Source of the DNA: Nitrospira sp.
GTDB taxonomy: Bacteria; Nitrospirota; Nitrospiria; Nitrospirales; Nitrospiraceae
Direction: 5' to 3'
Assembly (NCBI GenBank): GCA_029881435.1
Contig: JAOUMR010000002.1
Coordinates: 16,094-80,093, forward strand
Length of the DNA: 64,000 nt
The notes below the pieces were generated by a model. It saw only the letters and a program-made list of their open reading frames with translations, did not search any database and had not been told where the DNA came from. Shown piece after piece: positions 8,000 to 16,821 of the stretch. Position numbers and translations under genes: made by a program. The stretch's first letter is position 1; each line of letters begins with the position of its first letter.

Positions 8000-9544
8000 A
8001 TGAAGTTCCTCGCAGTCCATCCAGGTCCACTCATGTATACCAAGATTTACCTGCGCCTGGAGCCGCTCGGTCTCGAGATGGTGGCTCAGGCATGCCGTCA
8101 AGCAGGGCATGATGTTCGCTTGATCGATCTACAAGCAGACACCTGGAAAGACTATGAGGCGCTCATCAGAAGCTGGAAACCGGATGCCGTTGCCTTTGGG
8201 TGCAACTACCTGGCGAATGTGCCGGAGATCGTGGATCTGGCCAAACTCACGAAGAAGGAGTTGCCCAACTGCTTCGTCTTTGTCGGTGGCCATAGTGCCT
8301 CATTTGTGGCGAAGGACTTTTTGGAACATGGCAACGGGGCCATCGATTGCGTCCTCAAGGGTGAAGGGGAGGTGGCCGCTCCTAAATTGCTGATGGCGGT
8401 TGAGCAGGACCGCAAGGCGATCACCAAAGTCCCGGGAGTGGTGACACTTGATGGTGAAGGACCACCACCACAATTCATCGAAAATCTGGATGATGTCCGT
8501 CCCGCTCGAGATCTCCTCAGAAACCGGCACAAGTACTTCATTGGTGTCCTCGACCCCTGTGCGTCGGTCGAGTTTGCGCGAGGTTGTCCCTGGGATTGTT
8601 CCTTCTGCAGCGCTTGGACGTTTTATGGGCGCAGCTATCGTATGGTCAGCCCGGAGAAAGCCGTTGAGGAGTTGGAGCAGGTTCAAGAACCGGGCATCTT
8701 CCTGGTCGACGACGTCGCCTTCATTCAAGGCAAGCAAGGTATGGAGATCGGTGAAGCGGTGGCGCGGCGCGGGATCAAGAAGCAGTATTACATGGAGACG
8801 CGTGGCGATGTCTTGCTGCGCAACAAGGAAGTCTTTCAGTTTTGGAAGACGCTTGGATTGCAGTACATGTTCTTGGGCGTCGAGGCCATTGATGCGGAAG
8901 GCCTCAAGATGCATCGGAAGCGCATCTCGCTGGGCCAAAACTTCGAGGCGCTCGAATTTGCCCGGTCACTCGGGATCACCGTTGCCATCAATCTTATCGC
9001 TGATCCGGACTGGGACCGACAACGGTTCGAAGTCATTCGGCAGTGGTGCCTAGAAATTCCTGAGATCGTGAATATCAGCGTCAATACGCCGTACCCTGGC
9101 ACCGAGAGCTGGCTCACGGAATCTCGCAAGCTTCACACGCGAGATTATCGCCTCTTCGACATTCAGCATGCCGTAATGCCGACCAAGATGCCGCTCCATG
9201 AGTTTTACGCGGAACTGGTCAAGACACAACAAATCTTAAACAAGAAACATCTGGGCTGGGCTGCGCTTAAGGGCACGGCCAAGATCGCCGCGGGACATTT
9301 GATGCGGGGGCAAACCAACTTCATCAAGATGCTCTGGAAGTTCAACAGCGTCTACAACCCTGAGCTGCAAATGGCGGATCACCGACGTCCGGTGACTTAT
9401 GAGATGGCGATGCCACCGGAGAAGAAAGACAAGATCGACCCCAAACAGCTATTCATCCTGCCCCCGAAAGGCCGTCAGGGCCGGGCGATCGATGATGCGA
9501 CCGAGACGTTCGTCGATGAGACCCGCATGGGCACGGTGGTCTGA
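8000..9544 (+). CDS. hpnR: B12-binding radical SAM enzyme, probable hopanoid C-3 methylase
   Basis: A 514-residue protein. The N-terminal 150 residues form a cobalamin-binding Rossmann domain (VRLIDLQADTW, then VAFGCNYLANVPEIVDLAKL), and the radical SAM core has C196-x3-C200-x2-C203 in ARGCPWDCSFCSAW. The opening MKFLAVHPGPLMYTKIYLRL and the length agree with my memory of HpnR, which adds a methyl group at C-3 of bacteriohopanepolyols using SAM and methylcobalamin. A GAGGAGG ribosome site precedes ATG 8000. No other hopanoid gene is in the window, so the substrate rests on sequence resemblance alone; another class B methylase is the alternative. Confidence 0.7.
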   Translation: MKFLAVHPGPLMYTKIYLRLEPLGLEMVAQACRQAGHDVRLIDLQADTWKDYEALIRSWKPDAVAFGCNYLANVPEIVDLAKLTKKELPNCFVFVGGHSASFVAKDFLEHGNGAIDCVLKGEGEVAAPKLLMAVEQDRKAITKVPGVVTLDGEGPPPQFIENLDDVRPARDLLRNRHKYFIGVLDPCASVEFARGCPWDCSFCSAWTFYGRSYRMVSPEKAVEELEQVQEPGIFLVDDVAFIQGKQGMEIGEAVARRGIKKQYYMETRGDVLLRNKEVFQFWKTLGLQYMFLGVEAIDAEGLKMHRKRISLGQNFEALEFARSLGITVAINLIADPDWDRQRFEVIRQWCLEIPEIVNISVNTPYPGTESWLTESRKLHTRDYRLFDIQHAVMPTKMPLHEFYAELVKTQQILNKKHLGWAALKGTAKIAAGHLMRGQTNFIKMLWKFNSVYNPELQMADHRRPVTYEMAMPPEKKDKIDPKQLFILPPKGRQGRAIDDATETFVDETRMGTVV

Positions 9545-9696
9545 GCACGGTGCCTCTGAAGAATCCTCGAGCATCCAGTGGCCACCGTAATCGCCTGACC
9601 GTTCTAGCTTCATTTCCGGCCTCTCGACAGTCCCACTGTTTCGTTCCCTACCTGTTATACTGACCCATCCCTTCATTCAATTCGAGAGTGATCGCC

Positions 9697-11154
9697 ATGA
9701 GCTCTCCGATCTGGGACGAATCAGCCGAGCTTGCCCTGAAACGCATTGCGGCGTCAGGCGCTGAGTACGGCGATATCCGCATTCAGGACAGCAGTACAGA
9801 ACACATTGAAGGCGAGGATCGCCGAATTGCCTCGATTCAAGACTCTCGGGACATCGGTTTCGGCGTGCGTGTGCTCTACCACGGAGCGTGGGGGTTCGCG
9901 GCGAGCTCCATCTTGTCGCTCGAAGAAGTACCGCGTGTCGCGGACCTGGCGATCGAGATCGCCAAAGGCTCTGCATCGATCGCACTTGAGAAAGTACGGT
10001 TAGCACCGGAGCCTGTCCACCGTGACTGTGTCGTCACCCCTTGCCGAATCAACCCCTTCACGGTCTCGCTGGAAAAGAAAACCGATTTATTGCTGAATAC
10101 GATGGAAACGCTCCATCGACAATCCGGTATCGCACGAAGTAGCGCGAGCCTGTGGGCTTGTCGAGATAGGAAGCTGTTCGTCTCAACGGAGGGGTCACGC
10201 ATAGAATGGGATCTGCTGGCGGGACAGGGCGAGTGTACAGCCACCGCTCTCTCTGAAGGCCGATTTGCCTCGCGCAGCTTCAATACACCCTATCTCAGGA
10301 AAGGCTATGAACTGATCCAAGAAGCAGATCTGTTGCGAGAGGCGCCGAGGGTTGCCGCCCAGGCGGTCGAAAAGGTGAAGGCTCCGGTGATAGAGGCGGG
10401 CGAATACGATCTGGTGCTCGATCCGGAGCATCTGTCGTTGACCATTCATGAATCCTGTGGCCACCCAAGCGAATTGGATCGCGCCCTTGGCTACGAAGCC
10501 AATTACGCTGGGACCAGCTTTCTAACGCCGGACAAGCAGGGTAGCTTTCGGTATGGGTCGCCATTCGTGAGTTTGGTGGCCGATAACACCGAACCGGAAA
10601 CCCTGGCTGCGACCGGGTACGATGACGACGGGGTGATGTGTCAGCATTGGGACATCGTCCGGAACGGAGTGTTTGTTGGGTATTGTACGAACCGGGAGGT
10701 GGCGCCAAAGATCGGTGAATCTCGGTCACGCGGCTCCAATCGGGCTGATGGATGGGGGAATATCCCGATGGTGCGTATCGCGAATATTGGACTTGAGCCA
10801 GGCTCAGCGACCGTCGATCAACTGATTGCCGACGTGAAGCACGGCATCTACATCGAAGGCCATGGGTCTTATAGCATTGATCAGCGCCGCTACAATTTTC
10901 AGTTCGGGGGCGACGGGTTTTGGCAGATTGAAAACGGTAGGCGCACCCATATGCTGCGGGATGTGATCTACCATGGGATCACACCGGAATTTTGGAATGG
11001 CTGTGACGGAGTGGCTGACCGGTCATCCCGCCGTCGGTATGGATTCATTACATGCGGAAAAGGGCAGCCAGGACAGTCTGGTTGGATGACTCACGCGGCT
11101 TCTCCGGCGAGGTTTCGAAAAGTTCAGGTGATCAGAGGAGAGAGCTCCTCATGA
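9697..11154 (+). CDS. tldD: metalloprotease TldD
   Basis: A 485-residue member of the TldD/PmbA family. The zinc-binding HExxxH is present as HESCGH (251-256), followed by PSELDRALGYEANYAG, and the C-terminus keeps the CGKGQPGQ stretch. TldD with TldE forms a heterodimeric protease that trims unfolded or ribosomally made modified peptides. ATG 9697 is favoured; a GTG nine bases earlier is in frame. The stop overlaps the tldE start by four bases (ATGA), typical of a coupled pair. Confidence 0.92.
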   Translation: MSSPIWDESAELALKRIAASGAEYGDIRIQDSSTEHIEGEDRRIASIQDSRDIGFGVRVLYHGAWGFAASSILSLEEVPRVADLAIEIAKGSASIALEKVRLAPEPVHRDCVVTPCRINPFTVSLEKKTDLLLNTMETLHRQSGIARSSASLWACRDRKLFVSTEGSRIEWDLLAGQGECTATALSEGRFASRSFNTPYLRKGYELIQEADLLREAPRVAAQAVEKVKAPVIEAGEYDLVLDPEHLSLTIHESCGHPSELDRALGYEANYAGTSFLTPDKQGSFRYGSPFVSLVADNTEPETLAATGYDDDGVMCQHWDIVRNGVFVGYCTNREVAPKIGESRSRGSNRADGWGNIPMVRIANIGLEPGSATVDQLIADVKHGIYIEGHGSYSIDQRRYNFQFGGDGFWQIENGRRTHMLRDVIYHGITPEFWNGCDGVADRSSRRRYGFITCGKGQPGQSGWMTHAASPARFRKVQVIRGESSS

Positions 11155-12491
11155 CTGTTGTGAACGACAAGGGGCTGAAGTTGACCAGCCGCGACGAGTT
11201 TCGCTTTCTCAGCGATCTGGTCTTGACTCGCTCGTCCGCTGATCACACGATCGTCCGTCTTCGGGATCACCATGCCGGCACGGCGAGGTTTGCCAATAAT
11301 CAAGTGATTCAAAATGTCGACGCGAGACGGGGCTCATTGGCGGTGACGGTCGCCTTCGGGGGTCAGCAGGGGATCGCCAGCACGACCGATTTTACCGCCG
11401 GCGCGATTCAGGAGACGCTCGCTCGTGCCGAGCGCATTGCCACGGTCTCACCCATAGACCCTGAATACCTTCCGCCTCCGGATCCATGCGTCTTCCCGAT
11501 CAGGGACACTGCGAAACCGGAGACTATGGCGGCAGGACCGTCGCGCCGTCTGGAGTACGCAAGCGAAGCGATCGGCCAGTGCCGGATGGAGAATCTTACG
11601 GGCGCGGGACTAGTCTCGTCCTCAGCGACAGCCGTTGGGATTGCTGCAGACAACGGACTGTTCGGCTATGAACGTCGAGCGGGTGCGAGTTTCAGTCTGA
11701 CGGTCCAGGCTGGCGATGCGACCGGGTGGAGCGCGGCTGCCCATCGATCGATCGATCACTTGAAGGTGCAGGAGCGTACGTTGGCGACGATCAGCAAAGC
11801 CAAACGTAGCCGTGATATGTGCGAGTTACCCGCAGGACGGTATCCCGTAATTCTTGAACCGGCTGCCGTGGCTGGACTATGGGCCTGGCTGATCCGATCC
11901 CTTGATGCCAAGTCTTATGTGAAGGGGACGAGCGCATTTGCGGACAAACTCGGACGGGCAATCGTGGATGAACGCATTATGCTCCGGAACAGCCCCGACC
12001 ATATGGACCTATTCGGGGAAGGTTTTTCCACTGACGGCTTGCCGAGTCTGCCATCGGTGTGGATCGATCACGGAACGTTAAAACAGCTGGCCTATGACCG
12101 ATTCACGGCGAAGAGTCAGGGCGTGGCAGCTATCCCCACCCTGGAGGCGCCCATGTTGTCTGTCGATGGTCCCTCGGTTCACTCGATTCAGGATCTCATC
12201 AAAAGCACAGCACGCGCTATTCTCGTGACGAATTTTTGGTATATCCGACCCGTCAATCTCCGTGAGCTCATGCTGACCGGGATGACGCGGGATGGGACGT
12301 TTCTGATCGAAAACGGGGAGATTGTCTCAGCCGTGAAAAACTTTCGATTTCATGAGAGCCCGCTGCGCGTATTTCAGCAAATGGACCTATGGACTGCACC
12401 GATGGAGGCAGTGAACTCGGAGACCGGGAAGCTGCTGGTCCCGGCGATGGTCCTGCCCCAATTCCAGTTCTCCAGTGTGACCCGCTTCTAA
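11151..12491 (+). CDS. tldE: TldE/PmbA, partner subunit of TldD
   Basis: A 446-residue TldD/PmbA-family protein without the HExxxH zinc motif, as expected for the inactive partner. It starts at ATG 11151, in an ATGA overlap with tldD and after a GAGGAGAG ribosome site; an open frame continues upstream but is not needed. The C-terminal VTNFWYIRPVNLRELMLTGM and GEIVSAVKNFRFHESPL stretches are typical of the family. It should form the heterodimer with the preceding gene product. Confidence 0.9.
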   Translation: MTVVNDKGLKLTSRDEFRFLSDLVLTRSSADHTIVRLRDHHAGTARFANNQVIQNVDARRGSLAVTVAFGGQQGIASTTDFTAGAIQETLARAERIATVSPIDPEYLPPPDPCVFPIRDTAKPETMAAGPSRRLEYASEAIGQCRMENLTGAGLVSSSATAVGIAADNGLFGYERRAGASFSLTVQAGDATGWSAAAHRSIDHLKVQERTLATISKAKRSRDMCELPAGRYPVILEPAAVAGLWAWLIRSLDAKSYVKGTSAFADKLGRAIVDERIMLRNSPDHMDLFGEGFSTDGLPSLPSVWIDHGTLKQLAYDRFTAKSQGVAAIPTLEAPMLSVDGPSVHSIQDLIKSTARAILVTNFWYIRPVNLRELMLTGMTRDGTFLIENGEIVSAVKNFRFHESPLRVFQQMDLWTAPMEAVNSETGKLLVPAMVLPQFQFSSVTRF

Positions 12492-12509
12492 GTTATTGTT
12501 AAAGAATAT

Positions 12510-12527
12510 GAATATATTGATATATTC
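12510..12527. repeat. AT-rich perfect palindrome between tldE and the next gene
   Basis: GAATATAT-TG-ATATATTC has two perfect 8-base arms with a 2-base centre, preceded by another GAATAT. It lies 18 bases after the tldE stop and about 85 bases before the following gene, where an operator could sit. It has no T-run, so it is not an obvious terminator. Confidence 0.4.
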
Positions 12528-12611
12528 TGGTATCCTTCCAGAGATAAAATGGTTGACTCTTGCGTCCGTCAGGAGTAGATAATTCATAGACTTGAGGGAA
12601 GGAATTAGCTT

Positions 12612-13274
12612 ATGGCCCCCCGATACAACCAAGAGCCGATCAACCTCATTCATCGAATCCCCTCACAGAAGCAGATAGACGAGGCCCGACCGGCCCCTGC
12701 TCCGTACGGCCAATTTCTCCTCGAAGTTGGGGCCAAATGTTGGCGGAGTGTCCTTGGGTTTCTTGCACGGGTGACGCGGTATGAGGATGAGACGCCGTCC
12801 TCCGTCCAGACCACAACTGGTCTACAAGACGGCCAGGCTCTTTCCGCGATAGCTCAGACCGCTACGCAATCTGATCAGGTTGTTGAGCGTGTGAATAGCG
12901 AAACTGCGGTAGCGGTGCAAGTCAACGAACCGCACAATCCAGCTGTCCAGGAAGCAGCCATCCCGCAACAGGGGGCGGTCCCGACTGTGGTTCAGCCTGA
13001 AGTGATCTCTGAACTCCGATCGTTTCTCATTAGACAGCAAGATCAGATCGCGTATCTCTCCAGCGAAATTGCTCAGTTGAAATCGTTGGTGGTTTCCCAA
13101 CAGCAGGTGCTTGTTCATCTCGGGCAGGAGCTCGAAGCCGAAACCTTTCCCACGGTCGCGACGGGCATGGGTCCAAATCCGGCTAAGCGGGGACGAATTG
13201 TTCGGAAAACCCCCACCACAAAAGAGAAATCGCTTCCTCCTCAAGAACCTGAGAGTCAGTCCCTCAATCTATAG
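12612..13274 (+). CDS. unknown protein with central coiled coil
   Basis: I do not recognise this 220-residue protein. A GAGGGAAGGA ribosome site precedes ATG 12612. Residues 1-55 are moderately conserved-looking (QFLLEVGAKCWRSVLGFLAR may be an amphipathic or membrane-peripheral helix). Residues 60-125 are low-complexity, rich in Gln, Ala, Thr and Val. Residues 128-170 (ISELRSFLIRQQDQIAYLSS, then EIAQLKSLV) have heptad spacing typical of a coiled coil. The tail is basic and Pro-rich. There is no signal peptide. The layout suggests a structural or scaffold protein; this is inference only. Confidence 0.6.
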   Translation: MAPRYNQEPINLIHRIPSQKQIDEARPAPAPYGQFLLEVGAKCWRSVLGFLARVTRYEDETPSSVQTTTGLQDGQALSAIAQTATQSDQVVERVNSETAVAVQVNEPHNPAVQEAAIPQQGAVPTVVQPEVISELRSFLIRQQDQIAYLSSEIAQLKSLVVSQQQVLVHLGQELEAETFPTVATGMGPNPAKRGRIVRKTPTTKEKSLPPQEPESQSLNL

Positions 13275-13345
13275 ATCGCCGATTACGGCGTAGGTGGATA
13301 CCTTCCTCTAGCCAGGCCCTGGCCTCGTCTGTTAAAAAACCGTTC

Positions 13346-14983
13346 ATGACGATCTCTCGCTTTGCAGTGGGGAGTGCACTCTGGCTAGTTCTGTTTATGA
13401 TCAAGATTGTTGCGGCTGCTGAACCTTCTCTTGCTCAGGTGCCGCTCTATGACAATCTTGGCACTCACCATCATCCCATCACAACCACCTCGACCGGGGC
13501 GCAACGATACTTTGATCAGGGATTGCGGATGGTCTATGCCTTTAATCACGACGAAGCCGTTCTGGCGTTTGAAGCAGCAGCTCGTCTGGACCCCGCTGCA
13601 GCCATGGCCTACTGGGGGGTAGCCCTCGCGTTGGGACCAAATATCAATACGGCCATGGATAAAACAGACGAGCGACGCGCGTGGGAAGCCGTCCAGAAGG
13701 CCAAATTCAAGAGCGCTCATGTGAGCGCTGCCGAACGGGCCTACATCGACGCGATCAGTAAACGGTATAGCCAAAAATCGCAGCCACGGGGACCTCTCGA
13801 TAAAGCCTATGCGGAGGCGATGCGAGGGGTATGGCGACAGTTTCCTGATGACCCGGATGCGGGAGTCCTCTTTGCAGAGGCCCTAATGGACCTCCGACCA
13901 TGGGATCTCTGGACAGCGGGCGGACAGCCGAGACCTGGGACCGACGACATCGTGTCGACATTGGAATCGATCCTCGCGAAGTTCCCGGATCATCCTGGCG
14001 CCTGCCATTACTACATCCATAGCGTGGAAGCCTCGCCGAAGCCGGAACGGGCTCTGGATTGCGCGGAACGACTACCCGGTCTCATGCCGGGTGCCGGTCA
14101 CCTGGTTCACATGCCCACCCATCTCTCTATGCGACTCGGTCAGTACCATGAAGCCTCAGAGCAGAATGCGAAGGCGGTACATGCCGATGAAAACTATTTG
14201 GCTGGGAGAAAATTAAAGGGTGATTATGCTGACGGCTACTACACGCACAATCTCTATTTCCTCTGGAGTGCGCTCGTCATGGAGGGTCGAAAAACAGAAG
14301 CCTTGAAGGTCGCACGACAAGTGGCGAAAACGATCAACGAGGAGGAGGCTCGCAGAGACAAGTGGAAAGAGCTCTACCTCCCGACTCCTCTGTGGTCCAT
14401 GATTCGATTCGGCCAATGGGATGTCCTGCTTCACGAGCTGCCGCCTCCCAAGACCTTGCGCTTGCAACAGGCCATGTGGAGACTGGGAAGGGGCATGGCG
14501 TTGGCGACATCTGGTCGCTTGCCAGGAGCCGAAGGGGAACATTTTGTACTGGCTGGGTTGGCCAAACGAATCGGACGTGATCGGACTGCAGAGGAGAAAA
14601 CAGAACGAGCGTTGGTAAAGATTGCCGAGCGGCTGCTGGCTGGTGAAATCGCCACGCACTCAAGGAAGCTGGATGAAGCGATAACCGCGCTCTCGGATGC
14701 GCTGAAACTGGAAGACGCACTGCCGTATAGTGAGCCGCCTTTGTGGCCTATTCCCATTCGACATTATCTGGGAGCGCTCTTATTGAAATCCGGGCAGCCC
14801 AGCCGTGCCGAATCGGTCTATCGGGCAGATCTGGGGAAGAATCCACAGAACGGCTGGGCGTATTACGGGCTCCTACAAAGCCTTCGTGCTCAACAGAAAG
14901 GGCGGGAGGCGGCGAGGATCGAAGCGCAATTCAAAAAGGCATGGGAATACGCGGACGTGACACTCATGGCGTCTCGATTTTGA
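13346..14983 (+). CDS. exported TPR-repeat protein
   Basis: A 545-residue protein with an N-terminal signal peptide (GSALWLVLFMIKIVAAAEP, cleavage probably after an Ala near residue 25). Several tetratricopeptide helices follow, including YFDQGLRMVYAFNHDEAVLA, FEAAARLDPAAAMAYWGVAL and, near the end, AESVYRADLGKNPQNGWAYY. Histidines and a conserved HMPTHLSMRLGQY stretch lie in the middle. TPRs mediate protein contacts; the partner is not evident. The ribosome site is weak. It probably acts in the periplasm. Confidence 0.75.
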   Translation: MTISRFAVGSALWLVLFMIKIVAAAEPSLAQVPLYDNLGTHHHPITTTSTGAQRYFDQGLRMVYAFNHDEAVLAFEAAARLDPAAAMAYWGVALALGPNINTAMDKTDERRAWEAVQKAKFKSAHVSAAERAYIDAISKRYSQKSQPRGPLDKAYAEAMRGVWRQFPDDPDAGVLFAEALMDLRPWDLWTAGGQPRPGTDDIVSTLESILAKFPDHPGACHYYIHSVEASPKPERALDCAERLPGLMPGAGHLVHMPTHLSMRLGQYHEASEQNAKAVHADENYLAGRKLKGDYADGYYTHNLYFLWSALVMEGRKTEALKVARQVAKTINEEEARRDKWKELYLPTPLWSMIRFGQWDVLLHELPPPKTLRLQQAMWRLGRGMALATSGRLPGAEGEHFVLAGLAKRIGRDRTAEEKTERALVKIAERLLAGEIATHSRKLDEAITALSDALKLEDALPYSEPPLWPIPIRHYLGALLLKSGQPSRAESVYRADLGKNPQNGWAYYGLLQSLRAQQKGREAARIEAQFKKAWEYADVTLMASRF

Positions 14984-15014
14984 AAGATTGTCGGAGTCTG
15001 GTTAGGAGGAAGGC

Positions 15015-15557
15015 ATGCGATTTGTCGTAGGTGTCATGGGGCCAGCGAAAGCGCCAAAGCGAGATCTGGACAATGCACGGGTCCTTGGGGAATTCATTGC
15101 ACGACGTGGCTGGGTCGTCTTGACGGGGGGCCGTGACGTCGGTGTGATGGATGCCGCGTGCGAAGGGGCGAAGCGAGTCGGCGGGAGCCTGACCATTGGA
15201 GTGTTACCGACGGCCAAAGACAAGGTGTCGCGCCATGTGGATGTCTCGATCATCACGGAAATGGGGAGTGGACGGAACAACATCAATGTGTTGTCCAGCC
15301 ATGTCGTAGTCGTGTGCGGATTAACGGGCTCAGGTACCGTTTCAGAAGTCGCGCTCGCGGTGAAGGCGGGTAAGCCCGTCATTCTGGTCGCTGCCTCTCC
15401 TGCCGACGTGGCATTCTTCCGCAAGCTCGACAAGCGGCTCGTCAATGCGGCCGGGTCACCGGAAGAAGCTATCGAACTCATCATGAAGCTGATGGACGGG
15501 CGTTCGCGCCGCGCGCGTCATGTTGAGCAGGATCGGTACTCGTATCTTCCTGTATAA
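15015..15557 (+). CDS. TIGR00725-type SLOG/LOG-fold protein
   Basis: A 180-residue Rossmann-like protein with a strong AGGAGGAAGG ribosome site before ATG 15015. LTGGRDVGVMDAACEGAK (35-52) corresponds to the nucleotide-binding loop and VCGLTGSGTVSEVALAVKAG (about 98-117) to the second glycine-rich loop of this family. Relatives include lysine decarboxylase-like LOG phosphoribohydrolases and nucleotide sensors, but the canonical PGGxGTxxE is changed to LTGSGTVSE. The exact ligand is unknown. Confidence 0.75.
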   Translation: MRFVVGVMGPAKAPKRDLDNARVLGEFIARRGWVVLTGGRDVGVMDAACEGAKRVGGSLTIGVLPTAKDKVSRHVDVSIITEMGSGRNNINVLSSHVVVVCGLTGSGTVSEVALAVKAGKPVILVAASPADVAFFRKLDKRLVNAAGSPEEAIELIMKLMDGRSRRARHVEQDRYSYLPV

Positions 15558-15694
15558 CGGCTCAGGCATTCGCGCCCGTCTCTAGCGCACATGGGTTCCC
15601 CATACAGAACAGCAAGCACCACACCTGAACCGCTCTCGTAGTAGGATGTAAGAACCGTCTCACCGAGGCGACGATAGAGAAGGAGGAATTACCC

Positions 15695-16315
15695 ATGGCA
15701 ACTCATCGAGCGCTGACACTCCTTATGGTCAATTTGGCAATCTGTGTGACCCTTGTCGCGTGGTCTTCACAAAGAGCGCTAAGCGCATCGACCACCGCCA
15801 AAGCCTACTTCGCGGGAGGTTGTTTCTGGTGCATGGAAGAGGCGTTCGAACAGGTGGAGGGCGTCTTGTCGGTGGCTTCCGGTTACATGGGGGGAACCGT
15901 CGCCAATCCGACCTATGAACAGGTGTCGGCTGGACGCACAGGCCATGCTGAAGCCGTAGAAGTGATCTATGACCCAGCTAAAGTCAGTTATCAACAGCTC
16001 TTGGAGGCCTTTTGGAAAAACATTGATCCTCTCACCCCCAACGCGCAGTTCTGTGATCATGGGAGCCAATACCGGTCAGCGGTGTTTTATACCTCGGAAG
16101 AAGAACAGCGACTCGCGGCAGCATCGAAAACCGCCATCGAACAGGCGAAGCAATTTCCTGCACCGATCGTGACTGAGCTGGTCCCGGCATCCGCCTTCTA
16201 CCAAGCTGAAGACTATCACCAGGATTATTACAAGAAGAACCCATTCCGGTATAAGTACTACAAGTACAGCTGCGGTCGAGCGAAGCGGCTAGAAGCCCTG
16301 TGGGGGAAGTCGTAG
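15695..16315 (+). CDS. msrA: peptide methionine-(S)-sulfoxide reductase MsrA, exported form
   Basis: A 206-residue MsrA with catalytic Cys43 in the GGCFWCMEEAF motif. The GYMGG and GHAEAVEVIYDP motifs and the late EDYHQDYYKKNP stretch are all present. The first 30 residues are hydrophobic and end ALSAS, so it should be secreted to the periplasm. It reduces oxidised Met-S-sulfoxide in envelope proteins. AAGGAGGAA precedes the ATG. No msrB is adjacent. A cysteine in YKYSCGRAKR near the C-terminus may act as resolving residue. Confidence 0.93.
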   Translation: MATHRALTLLMVNLAICVTLVAWSSQRALSASTTAKAYFAGGCFWCMEEAFEQVEGVLSVASGYMGGTVANPTYEQVSAGRTGHAEAVEVIYDPAKVSYQQLLEAFWKNIDPLTPNAQFCDHGSQYRSAVFYTSEEEQRLAAASKTAIEQAKQFPAPIVTELVPASAFYQAEDYHQDYYKKNPFRYKYYKYSCGRAKRLEALWGKS

Positions 16316-16470
16316 GGCGCTGACCGTAGACCAGAGCGCGGAAAGTACGTGACCAATCCAAGCGCTAACACGGCACCGATGGTGGTGCAACCGACGATTG
16401 CGCCCCACGTTCCGCTGGCCCTCGCTTGAGTCAGCGATTCCATATCGCCATCTTTTCTTGTTTTCCGCAA
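16258..16470 (-). CDS. possible small single-helix membrane protein
   Basis: A weak candidate of 70 residues. A TTG at 16470 is preceded by AGGAG with five-base spacing, and WGAIVGCTTIGAVLALGLVT would make one membrane helix. The C-terminal third overlaps the end of msrA antisense and looks non-coding in character. I cannot assign a family. It may be a chance reading frame. Confidence 0.25.
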   Translation of the reverse strand: MRKTRKDGDMESLTQARASGTWGAIVGCTTIGAVLALGLVTYFPRSGLRSAPYDFPHRASSRFARPQLYL

Positions 16471-16821
16471 TCAATCTCCTAGAATTCCGGAGAGCTTTGC
16501 TGGGAGCCCTCCGTTAAACGACCAGATAGCGCAAGGCCGGATCAAATATTCCTCATATTTCTTGCATATCTTGAGAAATCCGGTGCTGTGTGCTTGGGCT
16601 ATTCCGCTGTCAGTTGTCTCATGAATGTGCGAATGATGCAGGGAACAAGACCTAACCCTGAAGCATGTTGCGATTCCTGGGTTCCTGACAGCATCAAACT
16701 TTATCAATACCTGCGATCAACATCTGTTGATCCTACCTCTCACGCACGTGTACTATTCCATTCACAATCGCAATAGGAGTACGGTTGAGTCCTCTGCACC
16801 CTTTAGGAGTAGGAGGCTATA
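16471..16821. other. spacer upstream of the GC-rich secreted protein gene
   Basis: About 350 bases with no convincing gene. A few short frames exist but have neither ribosome sites nor recognisable content. It likely holds the promoter of the next gene; the TAGGAGTAGGAGG at its right end is that gene's ribosome site. Confidence 0.5.

Noticed and set aside
8300..8938. Minus-strand open frame within hpnR
   Set aside because: The plus-strand product has clear radical SAM and B12 motifs; the antisense product resembles nothing.
12510..12527. The AT-rich palindrome as a CRISPR repeat or intrinsic terminator
   Set aside because: It occurs once, with no spacer-repeat array, and has no T-run.
16588..16776. 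A small plus-strand frame in the spacer before the GC-rich gene
   Set aside because: There is no ribosome site, no hydrophobic or conserved segment, and its composition is non-coding in character.
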